Source: Chitinophagaceae bacterium (GTDB lineage: Bacteria; Bacteroidota; Bacteroidia; Chitinophagales; UBA10324). Taken from it: 64,000 nt of DNA. A program made the translations under genes and the position numbers. Below are positions 7,083-16,446 of this stretch, in pieces (within the stretch, counting starts at the first letter, position 1; each line of letters begins with the position of its first letter). The notes beneath the pieces were generated by a model. It was not told the DNA's origin. It made no database searches and was given only the letters and a program-made list of their open reading frames with translations. The stretch spans positions 62,001 through 126,000 of the forward strand of contig CANJII010000004.1 of NCBI GenBank assembly GCA_947474435.1, written 5' to 3'.

Positions 7083-9245
7083 TTATTTTACAAAAGTCAT
7101 TTCATCAATTAACCGTTGTGCACCCGCATACTTATCAATGATGAACATTACATATCGAATGTCAACCGAAATGGTGCGCTTTAATATCGGGTCAAATTCA
7201 AAATCGCCGGTCATGGCTTCAGAGTTTCCATCAAATGCAATTCCGAGCAATTCGCCATTGCCGTTTAACACCGGGCTGCCGCTGTTTCCGCCGGTAATGT
7301 CGTTGTCGGTTAAAAATGCAACCGGCACATCTCCGTTGTAAGCATACTGTCCGAAATCTTTTTTCTCATACAAGTCTTTCAGTTTTTTCGGCACAATGAA
7401 CTCCTCGTTTTTCGGATCTTCTTTTTGCATAATACCGGTAAGTGTGGAATACCAGCTGTAATGAACTGCATCGCGCGGATCGTAATCCATCACTTTACCG
7501 TAAGTCATTCTGATGGTGCTGTTGGCATCGGGATAGTATGCCGTGTTGCTGTTCATCATTCGCATTCCCTGAATGTAAGATCGGTTATCAGCCTTCACTG
7601 CGCTACCCAACGACATGGCCGATGGAAACTGCGCTGTGAATGCCATCACTTTTTTAGCAAATAAAAATCCGGGGTCTTTATCGAGTGTTTTAGCTGATGG
7701 TTTTGCAAGAAACGCATTCACCTTATCGGCTGAAATGAAAATGCTTTTTGTAAAAATATCAGCAGCAAAACTTTTAAACGATGCATCCAATGTGGCTCCC
7801 TTGTATTTTGCAGTAATGTCGGTAATAAATGTTCCCTGCTTTTCGGCCGGCACACCTTTGCTGAATGCATGCAGGTAAGCAACTAAAACTTCCTGATCGG
7901 CAGGCGCAAAATAATTGGTGAACTGATCAATAGTGTTGTTTTTTAATTTGGCTACCAACTCATCGCGCTTGGTTGCATCAATGGGTTCAGTAGTCAATAC
8001 ATTATAAAGATCAGCAAAGCGGCTTGCAAAACCTGCAACACCAACCGACAATAAATTGCTGCCATAAATAGTTGGTAAATTATTTGGGCGGAATTCATCG
8101 TACTTTTTCTTTAATGCAGGCAACACTTTGCTGTACACGCTTTTCAAACTGTCGTTGGTTAATCCATTAATCCAATTGGTGAAAGCAGCTTCTTCTTTTT
8201 GTTTTTTATTATAGAGTGGTTCTGAAATGGCAAACCCGATTTGCCCTTTAAATAATTTCCATACATTGGCCACACTTGCATATTCACTCGCCAACATCAA
8301 ACGGGTTTTATCATCAGCATCCATGTATTTTTTCATGATGGCTAATTTCTCTTCCCACATGCCTACTAATGCAGGATAAGTTTCTTTCAATGTTAAATCA
8401 ATGGCATAACTGCTGAGGTAGCGATTGGTGCGACCGGGAAATCCAACAATCATTGCGAAATCATTTTTATTATATCCTTTCAACGAAATTTTCAAAAACT
8501 TTTTTGGATGATACGGAACATTCTCAGCATTGTACTCGGCAGGCTTGTTATCCTTATCACAATAAATACGGAACATGCTGAAGTCGCCGGTGTGGCGCGG
8601 CCACATCCAGTTATCAGTATCTCCACCAAATTTTCCGATGGATGATGGTGGTGCACCAACCAAACGAATGTCTTTAAAAGTTTCGAAGACAAACAGATAG
8701 TATTCAGAACCACGATACATTTCTTTTACATCAGCATTATAATGAGTTCCTTCAATTGCTTTTGTCGAAATTTCTTTCATGGCTTTTGAAGCGGCAGTTT
8801 CACGCGCTTGTCCATCCAATCCTTTAATGGCTGCTAAAACTTTATCGGTTACATTTTCCATTCTTACTAAAATGGAAATGAACATTCCCGGATTTGGTAA
8901 TTCATCTTTTCGTGTGGCTGACCAAAAACCATCAGTAAGGTAATCGTGTTCCACAGTGCTGTGATCGGTGATTGAGCCATAACCGCAGTGGTGGTTGGTT
9001 AATATCAATCCATCGGGTGATACAATTTCACCGGTGCATCCGCCATTGAACCAAACAATGGCATCTTTTAACGAAGCAGTATTTTCATTATAAATTTCGT
9101 CGGCAGTTAAATGCAAGCCGAGCAGTTGCATGGCTTCCATGTTGTATTGTTTCACCATCGATAACAGCCACATGCCTTCATCAGCACGAAGGAATGCGGG
9201 TGATAGGCCAAGAAAAATAAGGAGAGTGAGAACGGATTTCTTCAT
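7083..9245 (-). CDS. S46 family peptidase (dipeptidyl-peptidase 7/11-like)
   Basis: 'GGCTGEIVSPDGLILTNHHCGYGSI' (catalytic His), 'FGGDTDNWMWPRHTGDFSMFRIY' (Asp), 'TDNDITGGNSGSPVLNGNGELLGIAFDGN' (Ser); signal peptide. Confidence 0.95.
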   Translation of the reverse strand: MKKSVLTLLIFLGLSPAFLRADEGMWLLSMVKQYNMEAMQLLGLHLTADEIYNENTASLKDAIVWFNGGCTGEIVSPDGLILTNHHCGYGSITDHSTVEHDYLTDGFWSATRKDELPNPGMFISILVRMENVTDKVLAAIKGLDGQARETAASKAMKEISTKAIEGTHYNADVKEMYRGSEYYLFVFETFKDIRLVGAPPSSIGKFGGDTDNWMWPRHTGDFSMFRIYCDKDNKPAEYNAENVPYHPKKFLKISLKGYNKNDFAMIVGFPGRTNRYLSSYAIDLTLKETYPALVGMWEEKLAIMKKYMDADDKTRLMLASEYASVANVWKLFKGQIGFAISEPLYNKKQKEEAAFTNWINGLTNDSLKSVYSKVLPALKKKYDEFRPNNLPTIYGSNLLSVGVAGFASRFADLYNVLTTEPIDATKRDELVAKLKNNTIDQFTNYFAPADQEVLVAYLHAFSKGVPAEKQGTFITDITAKYKGATLDASFKSFAADIFTKSIFISADKVNAFLAKPSAKTLDKDPGFLFAKKVMAFTAQFPSAMSLGSAVKADNRSYIQGMRMMNSNTAYYPDANSTIRMTYGKVMDYDPRDAVHYSWYSTLTGIMQKEDPKNEEFIVPKKLKDLYEKKDFGQYAYNGDVPVAFLTDNDITGGNSGSPVLNGNGELLGIAFDGNSEAMTGDFEFDPILKRTISVDIRYVMFIIDKYAGAQRLIDEMTFVK

Positions 9246-9423
9246 GTGTGTTTTATCTTTTTTTAGAGTGGCGCAAATGTAAACAGGCAGTTTACTTTTT
9301 AAATTAAAAGTGAAAATTAAAAGCTGAATTAATCACCATCATCAAAATAATTTCCTGTTTCTGAGAATCGATTTTCATTCCGGTTCAAAATGACCAATGA
9401 CTTTTACAGAACCTATCTTGTGA

Positions 9424-10866
9424 TTGATTCTTTTATTTGTAACTATGAAAATCAGGTTTTCATTTAATGGATTGATGTGGTTACTGGCAATAACTGCTTT
9501 TACATGGTTAATTGTTTTCCCATTATTTCAGTTAGGAATGTTTACTGATGGATTGTTGTATGCATCCATCGCCCGGAATTTTTATACAAGTCAGGGAACC
9601 TGGTGGAACATTTACAGTCATGAACCAACCGGAATAATTTTTCATGAACAGCCGCCGCTTGTTTTCTGGTTGCAGTCTTTTTTCTTCAGCTTGTTTGGAG
9701 ATACCGTTTACCCTGAGCGGATTTATTCTTTTGTATTAATTGTACTATCAGCATTTACAATTATAACATTATGGAAAGAACTGAATCATGAAATTAAAAA
9801 AGCATGGCTACCGGTTATTTTATGGCTGAGTATTTATGCTGTTCAGTTTTCAGCAATAAATAATGTAATAGAAAACACATTGCAGTTTTTCGATTTGCTT
9901 TCAGTGTTGTTTTTATTCAAAGCAATGAGAAATAAAAATATGTTTCTTAATATATTTCTCGGATTGTTTTTTTTATTTCTTGCTTCCATGTCAAAAGGAA
10001 TTCAGGGATTGTTTCCAATTGCTGTTCCGGTTTGTTATTGGATTGCTTTCAGAATTTCTTCTGCTAAAAAATCAATTGCCATTACTTTTTTTCTGATAGC
10101 AGCGATGACCGGAATTTATTTTTTAATGATTCAATCACCGGAAATTCTGGAAAGTTATAAAGCGTATTTCGCCAGTCGTTTTCCCGGATTCCCGAATACA
10201 CCGCATGCGAATACTCATTACCGGGTTCAATTATTTTTTGAATTACTGGTTGAATTGCTTCCTCCGATAATTTTATGCATTGCAGTTTTCCTTTTCATAA
10301 AAAGGAAACTGAGAATTAATATTCCAGTTGCTTCCGAACAAAAAAGAATTTCGTTTTTCTTTTTATTAACTGGCTTATGTGCTTCGCTTCCACTGATGAT
10401 TTCGTATGAGCAAAGGTTTTTTTACCTCACTACTTCAATGCCCTACTTTGTTCTGGCGCTTTCCGTTTTGATTGAAAAATATTTCTATCAACTTTCCATT
10501 TACGCTCAAACTAAAATTCAAAGCGTAAAAAAAATCAGTTTCATTTTATTGATTGGAATAGTTTCAGGAATAACTGCAACATTTTTATTTGCCGGAAAAA
10601 TTACACGAGATAAGGAATTGCTTTCTGATGTTTTTAAAATCGGAAATAAAATAAAAGATGAAAACCTGATTGATATTTCTTCAGGCGGATGGAATAACTG
10701 GGCCGCTCACATGTATTTCCGCAGGTATTTTAACATTGAATTTGTAGCCGGAACCAGCGGTCACACTTTTTATCTTCATCCAAAAAAAGAAGGAGCATTC
10801 AATTCACCCTATTATAAAAAAGTAGAATGGGATTCTGAGTATTATGATGTGTATGAAAGAAAATAA
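9424..10866 (+). CDS. GT39-like membrane glycosyltransferase
   Basis: Multi-TM, 'GMFTDGLLYASIARNFYTSQGTWWNIYSHEPTGIIFHEQPPLVFWLQSFFFSLFGDTVYPERI', ArnT/PMT-like. True start may be ATG 9445. Confidence 0.8.
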   Translation: MILLFVTMKIRFSFNGLMWLLAITAFTWLIVFPLFQLGMFTDGLLYASIARNFYTSQGTWWNIYSHEPTGIIFHEQPPLVFWLQSFFFSLFGDTVYPERIYSFVLIVLSAFTIITLWKELNHEIKKAWLPVILWLSIYAVQFSAINNVIENTLQFFDLLSVLFLFKAMRNKNMFLNIFLGLFFLFLASMSKGIQGLFPIAVPVCYWIAFRISSAKKSIAITFFLIAAMTGIYFLMIQSPEILESYKAYFASRFPGFPNTPHANTHYRVQLFFELLVELLPPIILCIAVFLFIKRKLRINIPVASEQKRISFFFLLTGLCASLPLMISYEQRFFYLTTSMPYFVLALSVLIEKYFYQLSIYAQTKIQSVKKISFILLIGIVSGITATFLFAGKITRDKELLSDVFKIGNKIKDENLIDISSGGWNNWAAHMYFRRYFNIEFVAGTSGHTFYLHPKKEGAFNSPYYKKVEWDSEYYDVYERK

Positions 10867-10869
10867 TTT

Positions 10870-11709
10870 CTAATAATCTTCTTTATAAAGGAACGGACAC
10901 TTATAGCTGTTGATAGTAAATGAGAATCCGAGACCGAAGAAAAAATAATTATCTTTTTTAATGTCTCCTCTGTATTTATTGGTTGCACCAACCGGTTGCC
11001 CGCCTAATTCCAAAGAGCGGTCAGATAAATTTACAGTAAGCGGCCCCGATTCATTTTGCAAAATCAATTTGTCGGGATATACGGTTGATACATCATCAAG
11101 GTAATCAGTAAATGTTTTTCGAACTGCGCCTTCGCCAAACAAACTTAAATTTTTTGAAACCCTCCACTTGAACCCACCGCCTATAACCCAGAATGGTTTA
11201 GTGAGTTTGTAGGGATCATTTGCACTGTATTCCGGATATCCCTGCCCTTCAGTTCCAACAGGTTGCAAATGAAAAACAGTGTTCCCGTACTTTGTTTTCG
11301 GGTCAAATCCGAACAAACCAAAGCCCAATAAAAAATAAGGAGAGTACTTCATTTTCGGATTGCGTGATGAATAATTCATAAAATTAAATTCTCCCTGAAT
11401 TTCTGCTTCCCAAATAGATGAATAGAAACTTAAATTCCGTCGTTGTTCAAAATAGAAATTCGATGCAGAGTCCATTCCTTTCACACCTCCATATGAAAAT
11501 GAAAGTTTTGCAGCCAAACGCGAATCAAAATTATATCGGGTGTAAACTCCTGCTACCGGCTGAGTATATCTAAAACTGGTGTTGGTATTAAGGTCGCCGA
11601 AATAAGTGCTGCCACCTATCCATGTTCCAAACTCATATCGCTGAGCATGAGACAACAATGGAATAAGGCAAATGCCGAAAACTATTTTTAAAAGAAACCT
11701 GAATTGCAA
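10870..11709 (-). CDS. DUF6089-like outer-membrane beta-barrel protein
   Basis: Signal peptide then 'YEFGTWIGGSTYFGDLNTNTSFRYTQPVAGVYTRYNFDSRLA', alternating beta-strand pattern, 'FFFGLGFSFTI'. Confidence 0.75.
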   Translation of the reverse strand: MQFRFLLKIVFGICLIPLLSHAQRYEFGTWIGGSTYFGDLNTNTSFRYTQPVAGVYTRYNFDSRLAAKLSFSYGGVKGMDSASNFYFEQRRNLSFYSSIWEAEIQGEFNFMNYSSRNPKMKYSPYFLLGFGLFGFDPKTKYGNTVFHLQPVGTEGQGYPEYSANDPYKLTKPFWVIGGGFKWRVSKNLSLFGEGAVRKTFTDYLDDVSTVYPDKLILQNESGPLTVNLSDRSLELGGQPVGATNKYRGDIKKDNYFFFGLGFSFTINSYKCPFLYKEDY

Positions 11710-12010
11710 AAAATGTAAATTTTCTTGTAGAAGTGTTCAATAACGAAGTTGTTTAACGAATATTTTCTGAAGAGGTTCACTACAAATATAGGTTTCATTT
11801 TTTACTAAACCGTTTCAACCTTACTGTTTTTTATTTCGTGATTATTTCTTTACATCATTTTTTTTGATTTTAAGAGAGAAAATAAAATAACAACAGATTT
11901 TCAATCATGACGCTTTTTCATATGCCGGGAATAACAGTAAGTTTCTCCGGTAATAAGTTATTTAATGCGATTCAACAGATAGAACAATTTCAAATTGTAA
12001 CAAGAATGGT

Positions 12011-13789
12011 TTATTTCTGATTTTTAATCCATTGTTGAATATTAGATTCAAGAATTGCCAATGGCAAACATCCGTTTTTTAAAACCTGATTATGAAATTC
12101 AGCATAACTGAATTTTTCGCCCAATTGTTTTTGTGCTTCGTTGCGCAAGGCAATAATTTTTAATTGTCCTATCTTGTAAGCAAGGGCTTGTGCCGGAATT
12201 GCCATGTATCGTTCCACCTCACTTGTTACATCTGCTTCACTCTCTGCTTCGTTTTCCAGACTGTAAGCAATAGCCTGTTCTCTTGTCCAGCCTTTTAAGT
12301 GCATGCCAACATCAACTACCAATCTTAATGCGCGATGCATTTCTTCACTAAGATTTCCGAATTTCTGAATCGGGTCGGTGTATAAACCAACTTCTTTTCC
12401 TAACGATTCGCTGTATAATGCCCAACCTTCGCCATATGCACCATACCAAATAAATCGCCTGAAATCAGGGAGGTCTTTGTTTTCCTGCTGTATTGAAATC
12501 TGAAAATGATGGCCGGGTATGGCTTCGTGTAAAAACAAAGTTTCCATAGCAATTGAATTAAATTTGGTCGCATCTACAATAGGCACATAAAATATTCCGG
12601 GACGGCTACCATCAGCAGAACCCTGCTGGTATTCAGCACTGGAAGAAGCAGCACGGAATTTTTCAGTCTCCTGAATTCGAAACGGAGATTTTGGTTGCAC
12701 ACTGAACATTTTATTAACCATTGGTTTCTCGGTTTCATAAATTTTCCGGAAGCCCTGAATTACTTCAGAATCCGTTTTGAACGGGAAATATTTTTTATCG
12801 GAGTTTACAAAATGAAAAAACTCTTTTAGTGTTCCTTTAAACCCCAGTTCATTTTTTATGTTCTCCATTTCATCCCGGATTCTTGCCACTTCTTTTAGTC
12901 CAAGGTTGAATATTGAATCAGCTGTTAAAGTTGTGGTTGTCCATTGCTTCGCTAAAAAATTATAATAATCTTTTCCAAATGAAAGTGCATTGATACCGGT
13001 TGATGCTCTGCATGCAGGAATATAGGTTGTATTAAAAAAGTCATACAATTTTTTATACGCCGGAATTAATTCTTCCGAAATTGTTTTTTCATATTCAGCA
13101 GTCAGTTTGTTTTTATCAGTTTCAGAAAACGAAGTTGGAAATTTATCAACCGGTAAATGGAAAATACTTTTATGAATATCACTCACAATCATATCTTGTA
13201 ACTGAGGTAAAACTTTTTTTGCAAGTACTTGGGGCAGTGTAATATTTTGTTGTATGCCTCGCTTCATATTTTCAATTGCAGTGTCGCACCACGGTACAAA
13301 ACGATGGGCGCGCATCAAAAAATTTTCGTAATCTTTAACTGTTTCAAAAGGCTGTATTCCACTCCCTGCTCCCAATTGCCCCATGGTAATTGATAAACTC
13401 CAGAACTGATTTACAGGCATTAAGTGATCCGGAAATTTCAATGCTATAATATTCATTTTCAAATCCCACTGAAGAATATCGAAACTGGTTTGATTGTTTT
13501 CGTTTAAAGAATTCCTGTCAAATAAATTCAATGAATCAAGAGTGGAGGCATAAAAATGATTTAGAGTGTCGCGAAAAGATTCGGTTATATTATTCGGCAA
13601 TAGATCATCAAACCGGTGATCACCATTCGAAGTCGCCTCCAAAGGAAAAAAATGAAGTCTGTGTTCATAATAACTGCTGAATAATTTTTGAATACCTGCA
13701 TCTGAATTATTTTGTTTTGTGTTTTCTTCAATACCAGAAGAACAGGAAATAAAAAAAGAGAGTATTAAAAAAAGCAGAATGTTTTTCAT
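12011..13789 (-). CDS. DUF885 family protein (putative metallopeptidase-like lipoprotein)
   Basis: Lipobox-like 'LILSFFISCSSG', HExxH-type 'LFLHEAIPGHHFQ', 'GAYGEGWALYSESLGKE'. Confidence 0.88.
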   Translation of the reverse strand: MKNILLFLILSFFISCSSGIEENTKQNNSDAGIQKLFSSYYEHRLHFFPLEATSNGDHRFDDLLPNNITESFRDTLNHFYASTLDSLNLFDRNSLNENNQTSFDILQWDLKMNIIALKFPDHLMPVNQFWSLSITMGQLGAGSGIQPFETVKDYENFLMRAHRFVPWCDTAIENMKRGIQQNITLPQVLAKKVLPQLQDMIVSDIHKSIFHLPVDKFPTSFSETDKNKLTAEYEKTISEELIPAYKKLYDFFNTTYIPACRASTGINALSFGKDYYNFLAKQWTTTTLTADSIFNLGLKEVARIRDEMENIKNELGFKGTLKEFFHFVNSDKKYFPFKTDSEVIQGFRKIYETEKPMVNKMFSVQPKSPFRIQETEKFRAASSSAEYQQGSADGSRPGIFYVPIVDATKFNSIAMETLFLHEAIPGHHFQISIQQENKDLPDFRRFIWYGAYGEGWALYSESLGKEVGLYTDPIQKFGNLSEEMHRALRLVVDVGMHLKGWTREQAIAYSLENEAESEADVTSEVERYMAIPAQALAYKIGQLKIIALRNEAQKQLGEKFSYAEFHNQVLKNGCLPLAILESNIQQWIKNQK

Positions 13790-13960
13790 ATTGCATTTTG
13801 ATTGGAAACAATATTATAAACTTCTGTTCTGGTTTTTAATAAAATGATATCACCAACTGAAAATTCATTTGAAACGGTAAGAATATTTCAAACTAAGCGG
13901 AGCAAATACAGCTACCCGTAAATTTGTTGCTTACCTTTAGCAGGTCAAATTTTAATTATA

Positions 13961-16357
13961 ATGAAAACTGTTTTTAGAAAAAGTTTAATCAGCATTTTGT
14001 TATTGTTCGCGGTTCAATGCAACTTCGTGTATTCGCAAATAAATGTAACTTCGAGTGTAACTGCATTACAACTTGCTCAGGCTTTAGTTGGTCCCGGCGC
14101 GATTGTGCTAAATCCTCAGGTTAATGGCAATCCATTGGCATATGGGGTGTTTAATAATGCTTTAACAACAGGCATCGGCTTTGATCAAGGCATTATCTTA
14201 ACATCAGGATGGGCTAATATCCCAAGCACAAATACAACTTCTGCGTTTAGCCATAATCTTGGCCTACCTGCTGATCCACTATTAACTTGGGCTGGGACCG
14301 GTTATGATGCATGCCGATTTGAATTTGATGTTGTAGCTTATGATTCAACCCTCAGTTTTCAATATGTTTTTGCCTCTGATGAATACAATACTTTTGTCAG
14401 CCCTTTTTCTGCTATAAATGATGCATTTGGTTTTTATATAAGTGGTCCTGGAATAGTTGGGCAACAAAACATTGCCTTACTGCCTAATGGTGTTCAGGTA
14501 ACGATGCAAAATGTAAATTGTGGAGCAAATCCAACTTATTATATATGCAATGATCCATATGCTCCAAACAGTGGTGGTTGTAGTGGTTCACCGCAATGTC
14601 CTGCTTCTGCCGCATCAACAATTTTTGAATACAATGGTTATACAACCCTTTTAACTGCACATGCAGATGTTACACCTTGTGATACCTTTCATTTGGTTTT
14701 AGTTATTTCTGATATGGGTGATGGAGCTTGGGATTCAGGAGTTTTAATTTCAAACCTGGTTGCCGGCACCGAAGTTTTTACTACGGTAAGTGATTCACTT
14801 CCTGGCTTCGAAACAAATTCATTATTGGAAGGATGTACAACCGGACAAATAACTTTAAAAAAACAATCGATATCTAACGGTGGAACCTGTTCAATTATTG
14901 ATACTTCAAATTGCGCCACTGATTCACTCTGTTATCAGGTTATCACAAGTGGAAATGCAATAGAGGGAATAGACTATGTTGCGTTAGATGATACCCTATG
15001 TTTTGGAACTGATTCAGTTTTGTATATTGATATAATTCCGATAGCAGATGGAATTTTTGAACCGGGAATTGATACTATTATTATTGATTTTATTCCAATT
15101 GCAGATACAACCAACTGTCCGGGAGCTGCATTGCTTCAGTCAATACGGGTAAAATTCTTTTTAATAGATCAACAATTATTTACTGTTCCTTCTACTATTC
15201 TGTGTTTTGGACAATCGTATGATTTAATCACAAATTCAAATTTGCCTGATATAAATTGGTCTCCTCCAACAGGGTTATCCTGCACCAATTGCTTATCTCC
15301 AACTGCAACTCCTGCAACATCAACTCTCTATACAGTTACAGCCGCTCTTGGAAATTGCATGCTTTCGCAAAGCGTAATGATAGATGTAGATTTTCCACAG
15401 CAAATTGTTGCAAGAAACGATACAGCAATGTGCTTGAATGACACGGTTCAATTAAATGTATCTGGAGTTACAAATTATATATGGGCACCTGCAAATTCAT
15501 TATCAAATGCGAACATCTCAAATCCGCTTGCGTTCCCAACTGCAACAACCACTTACACAGTTACAGGTATCAGTCCTTGCGGCATCTCTTATGATTCTGT
15601 TATAGTAACCGTTCATCCACTTCCGGTAGCCGATGCATATCCTGATACTTTTGTTTGTCCGCTTGACTGCACAACACTTTATGCAAGCGGAGGAGTGAGT
15701 TATTTCTGGGTTGGGTTTGGAGATATTACTCCGAACACCGGAACTCAGGTTGTAGTGTGTCCACCTGCAGACTCTACTATTTATATGGTTATTGTAACCA
15801 ATGAGTTTGGATGCCTCGATACTGCCTATACAGCAGTTGAATTTTATCCTTATCCTCAAGCATATGCAGGACTTGATGTTACAATTCATTTGTATGATAG
15901 CATTCAGCTCTATGCTTCAGGCGGCGTCACTTATTCATGGGATCCATCATATGGATTAAGCGATACAACTATCGCCAATCCGTGGGCTAACCCCGAAGTG
16001 TCAACGCAATATCATGTTGTTACAACCAATGCCAATGGCTGCGTAAACGAAGATTCAATCTGGGTTTATGTTGACGATGAACCTTATTGCTATCTGCCAA
16101 ATGCATTTTCACCGAATGGTGATGGGATTAATGATTTGCTGAAAATTATTTATCAGGGAGTGTTTTTTCTTGACGACTTCAGAATTTACAATCGTTGGGG
16201 AGAAATGGTTTTTCAGACAAGCGATTTGAAAAAAGGTTGGAACGGACTGTATAAAAATGAATTTGCACCTATTGGCGTTTATGTTTATTACATTGCCGGT
16301 CATGGACATCGAAATCAAAAAGTCTCGATGAGAGGAAATGTAACTTTAGTTAAATAG
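13961..16357 (+). CDS. Choice-of-anchor L domain protein with gliding-motility-associated (T9SS type B) C-terminal domain
   Basis: 'TALQLAQALVGPGAIVLNPQV...GIILTSGWA...DACRFEFDVVAYDSTLSFQYVFASDEYN'; C-term 'PNAFSPNGDGINDLLKI...FRIYNRWGEMVFQTSD...GVYVYYI'. Confidence 0.92.
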   Translation: MKTVFRKSLISILLLFAVQCNFVYSQINVTSSVTALQLAQALVGPGAIVLNPQVNGNPLAYGVFNNALTTGIGFDQGIILTSGWANIPSTNTTSAFSHNLGLPADPLLTWAGTGYDACRFEFDVVAYDSTLSFQYVFASDEYNTFVSPFSAINDAFGFYISGPGIVGQQNIALLPNGVQVTMQNVNCGANPTYYICNDPYAPNSGGCSGSPQCPASAASTIFEYNGYTTLLTAHADVTPCDTFHLVLVISDMGDGAWDSGVLISNLVAGTEVFTTVSDSLPGFETNSLLEGCTTGQITLKKQSISNGGTCSIIDTSNCATDSLCYQVITSGNAIEGIDYVALDDTLCFGTDSVLYIDIIPIADGIFEPGIDTIIIDFIPIADTTNCPGAALLQSIRVKFFLIDQQLFTVPSTILCFGQSYDLITNSNLPDINWSPPTGLSCTNCLSPTATPATSTLYTVTAALGNCMLSQSVMIDVDFPQQIVARNDTAMCLNDTVQLNVSGVTNYIWAPANSLSNANISNPLAFPTATTTYTVTGISPCGISYDSVIVTVHPLPVADAYPDTFVCPLDCTTLYASGGVSYFWVGFGDITPNTGTQVVVCPPADSTIYMVIVTNEFGCLDTAYTAVEFYPYPQAYAGLDVTIHLYDSIQLYASGGVTYSWDPSYGLSDTTIANPWANPEVSTQYHVVTTNANGCVNEDSIWVYVDDEPYCYLPNAFSPNGDGINDLLKIIYQGVFFLDDFRIYNRWGEMVFQTSDLKKGWNGLYKNEFAPIGVYVYYIAGHGHRNQKVSMRGNVTLVK

Positions 16358-16446
16358 CAAACATTCAATTAAAAATTCTTTTCATTTTTTAATTTCAGTT
16401 TATGCTTTGATAGTTGATTTTTGCACTTGATTTTAAAAAATAATGA

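Noticed and set aside
7083-9245. Antisense ORFs over the S46 peptidase gene (7138-7341, 7425-7664, 7615-7878)
   Set aside because: Opposite-strand shadows of a strongly supported coding gene without recognisable domains or ribosome-binding context.
12011-13789. DUF885 HExxH protein as a novel peptidase class
   Set aside because: The HEAIPGHHFQ and GAYGEGWALYSE motifs are the usual DUF885 signature; ordinary for this phylum.
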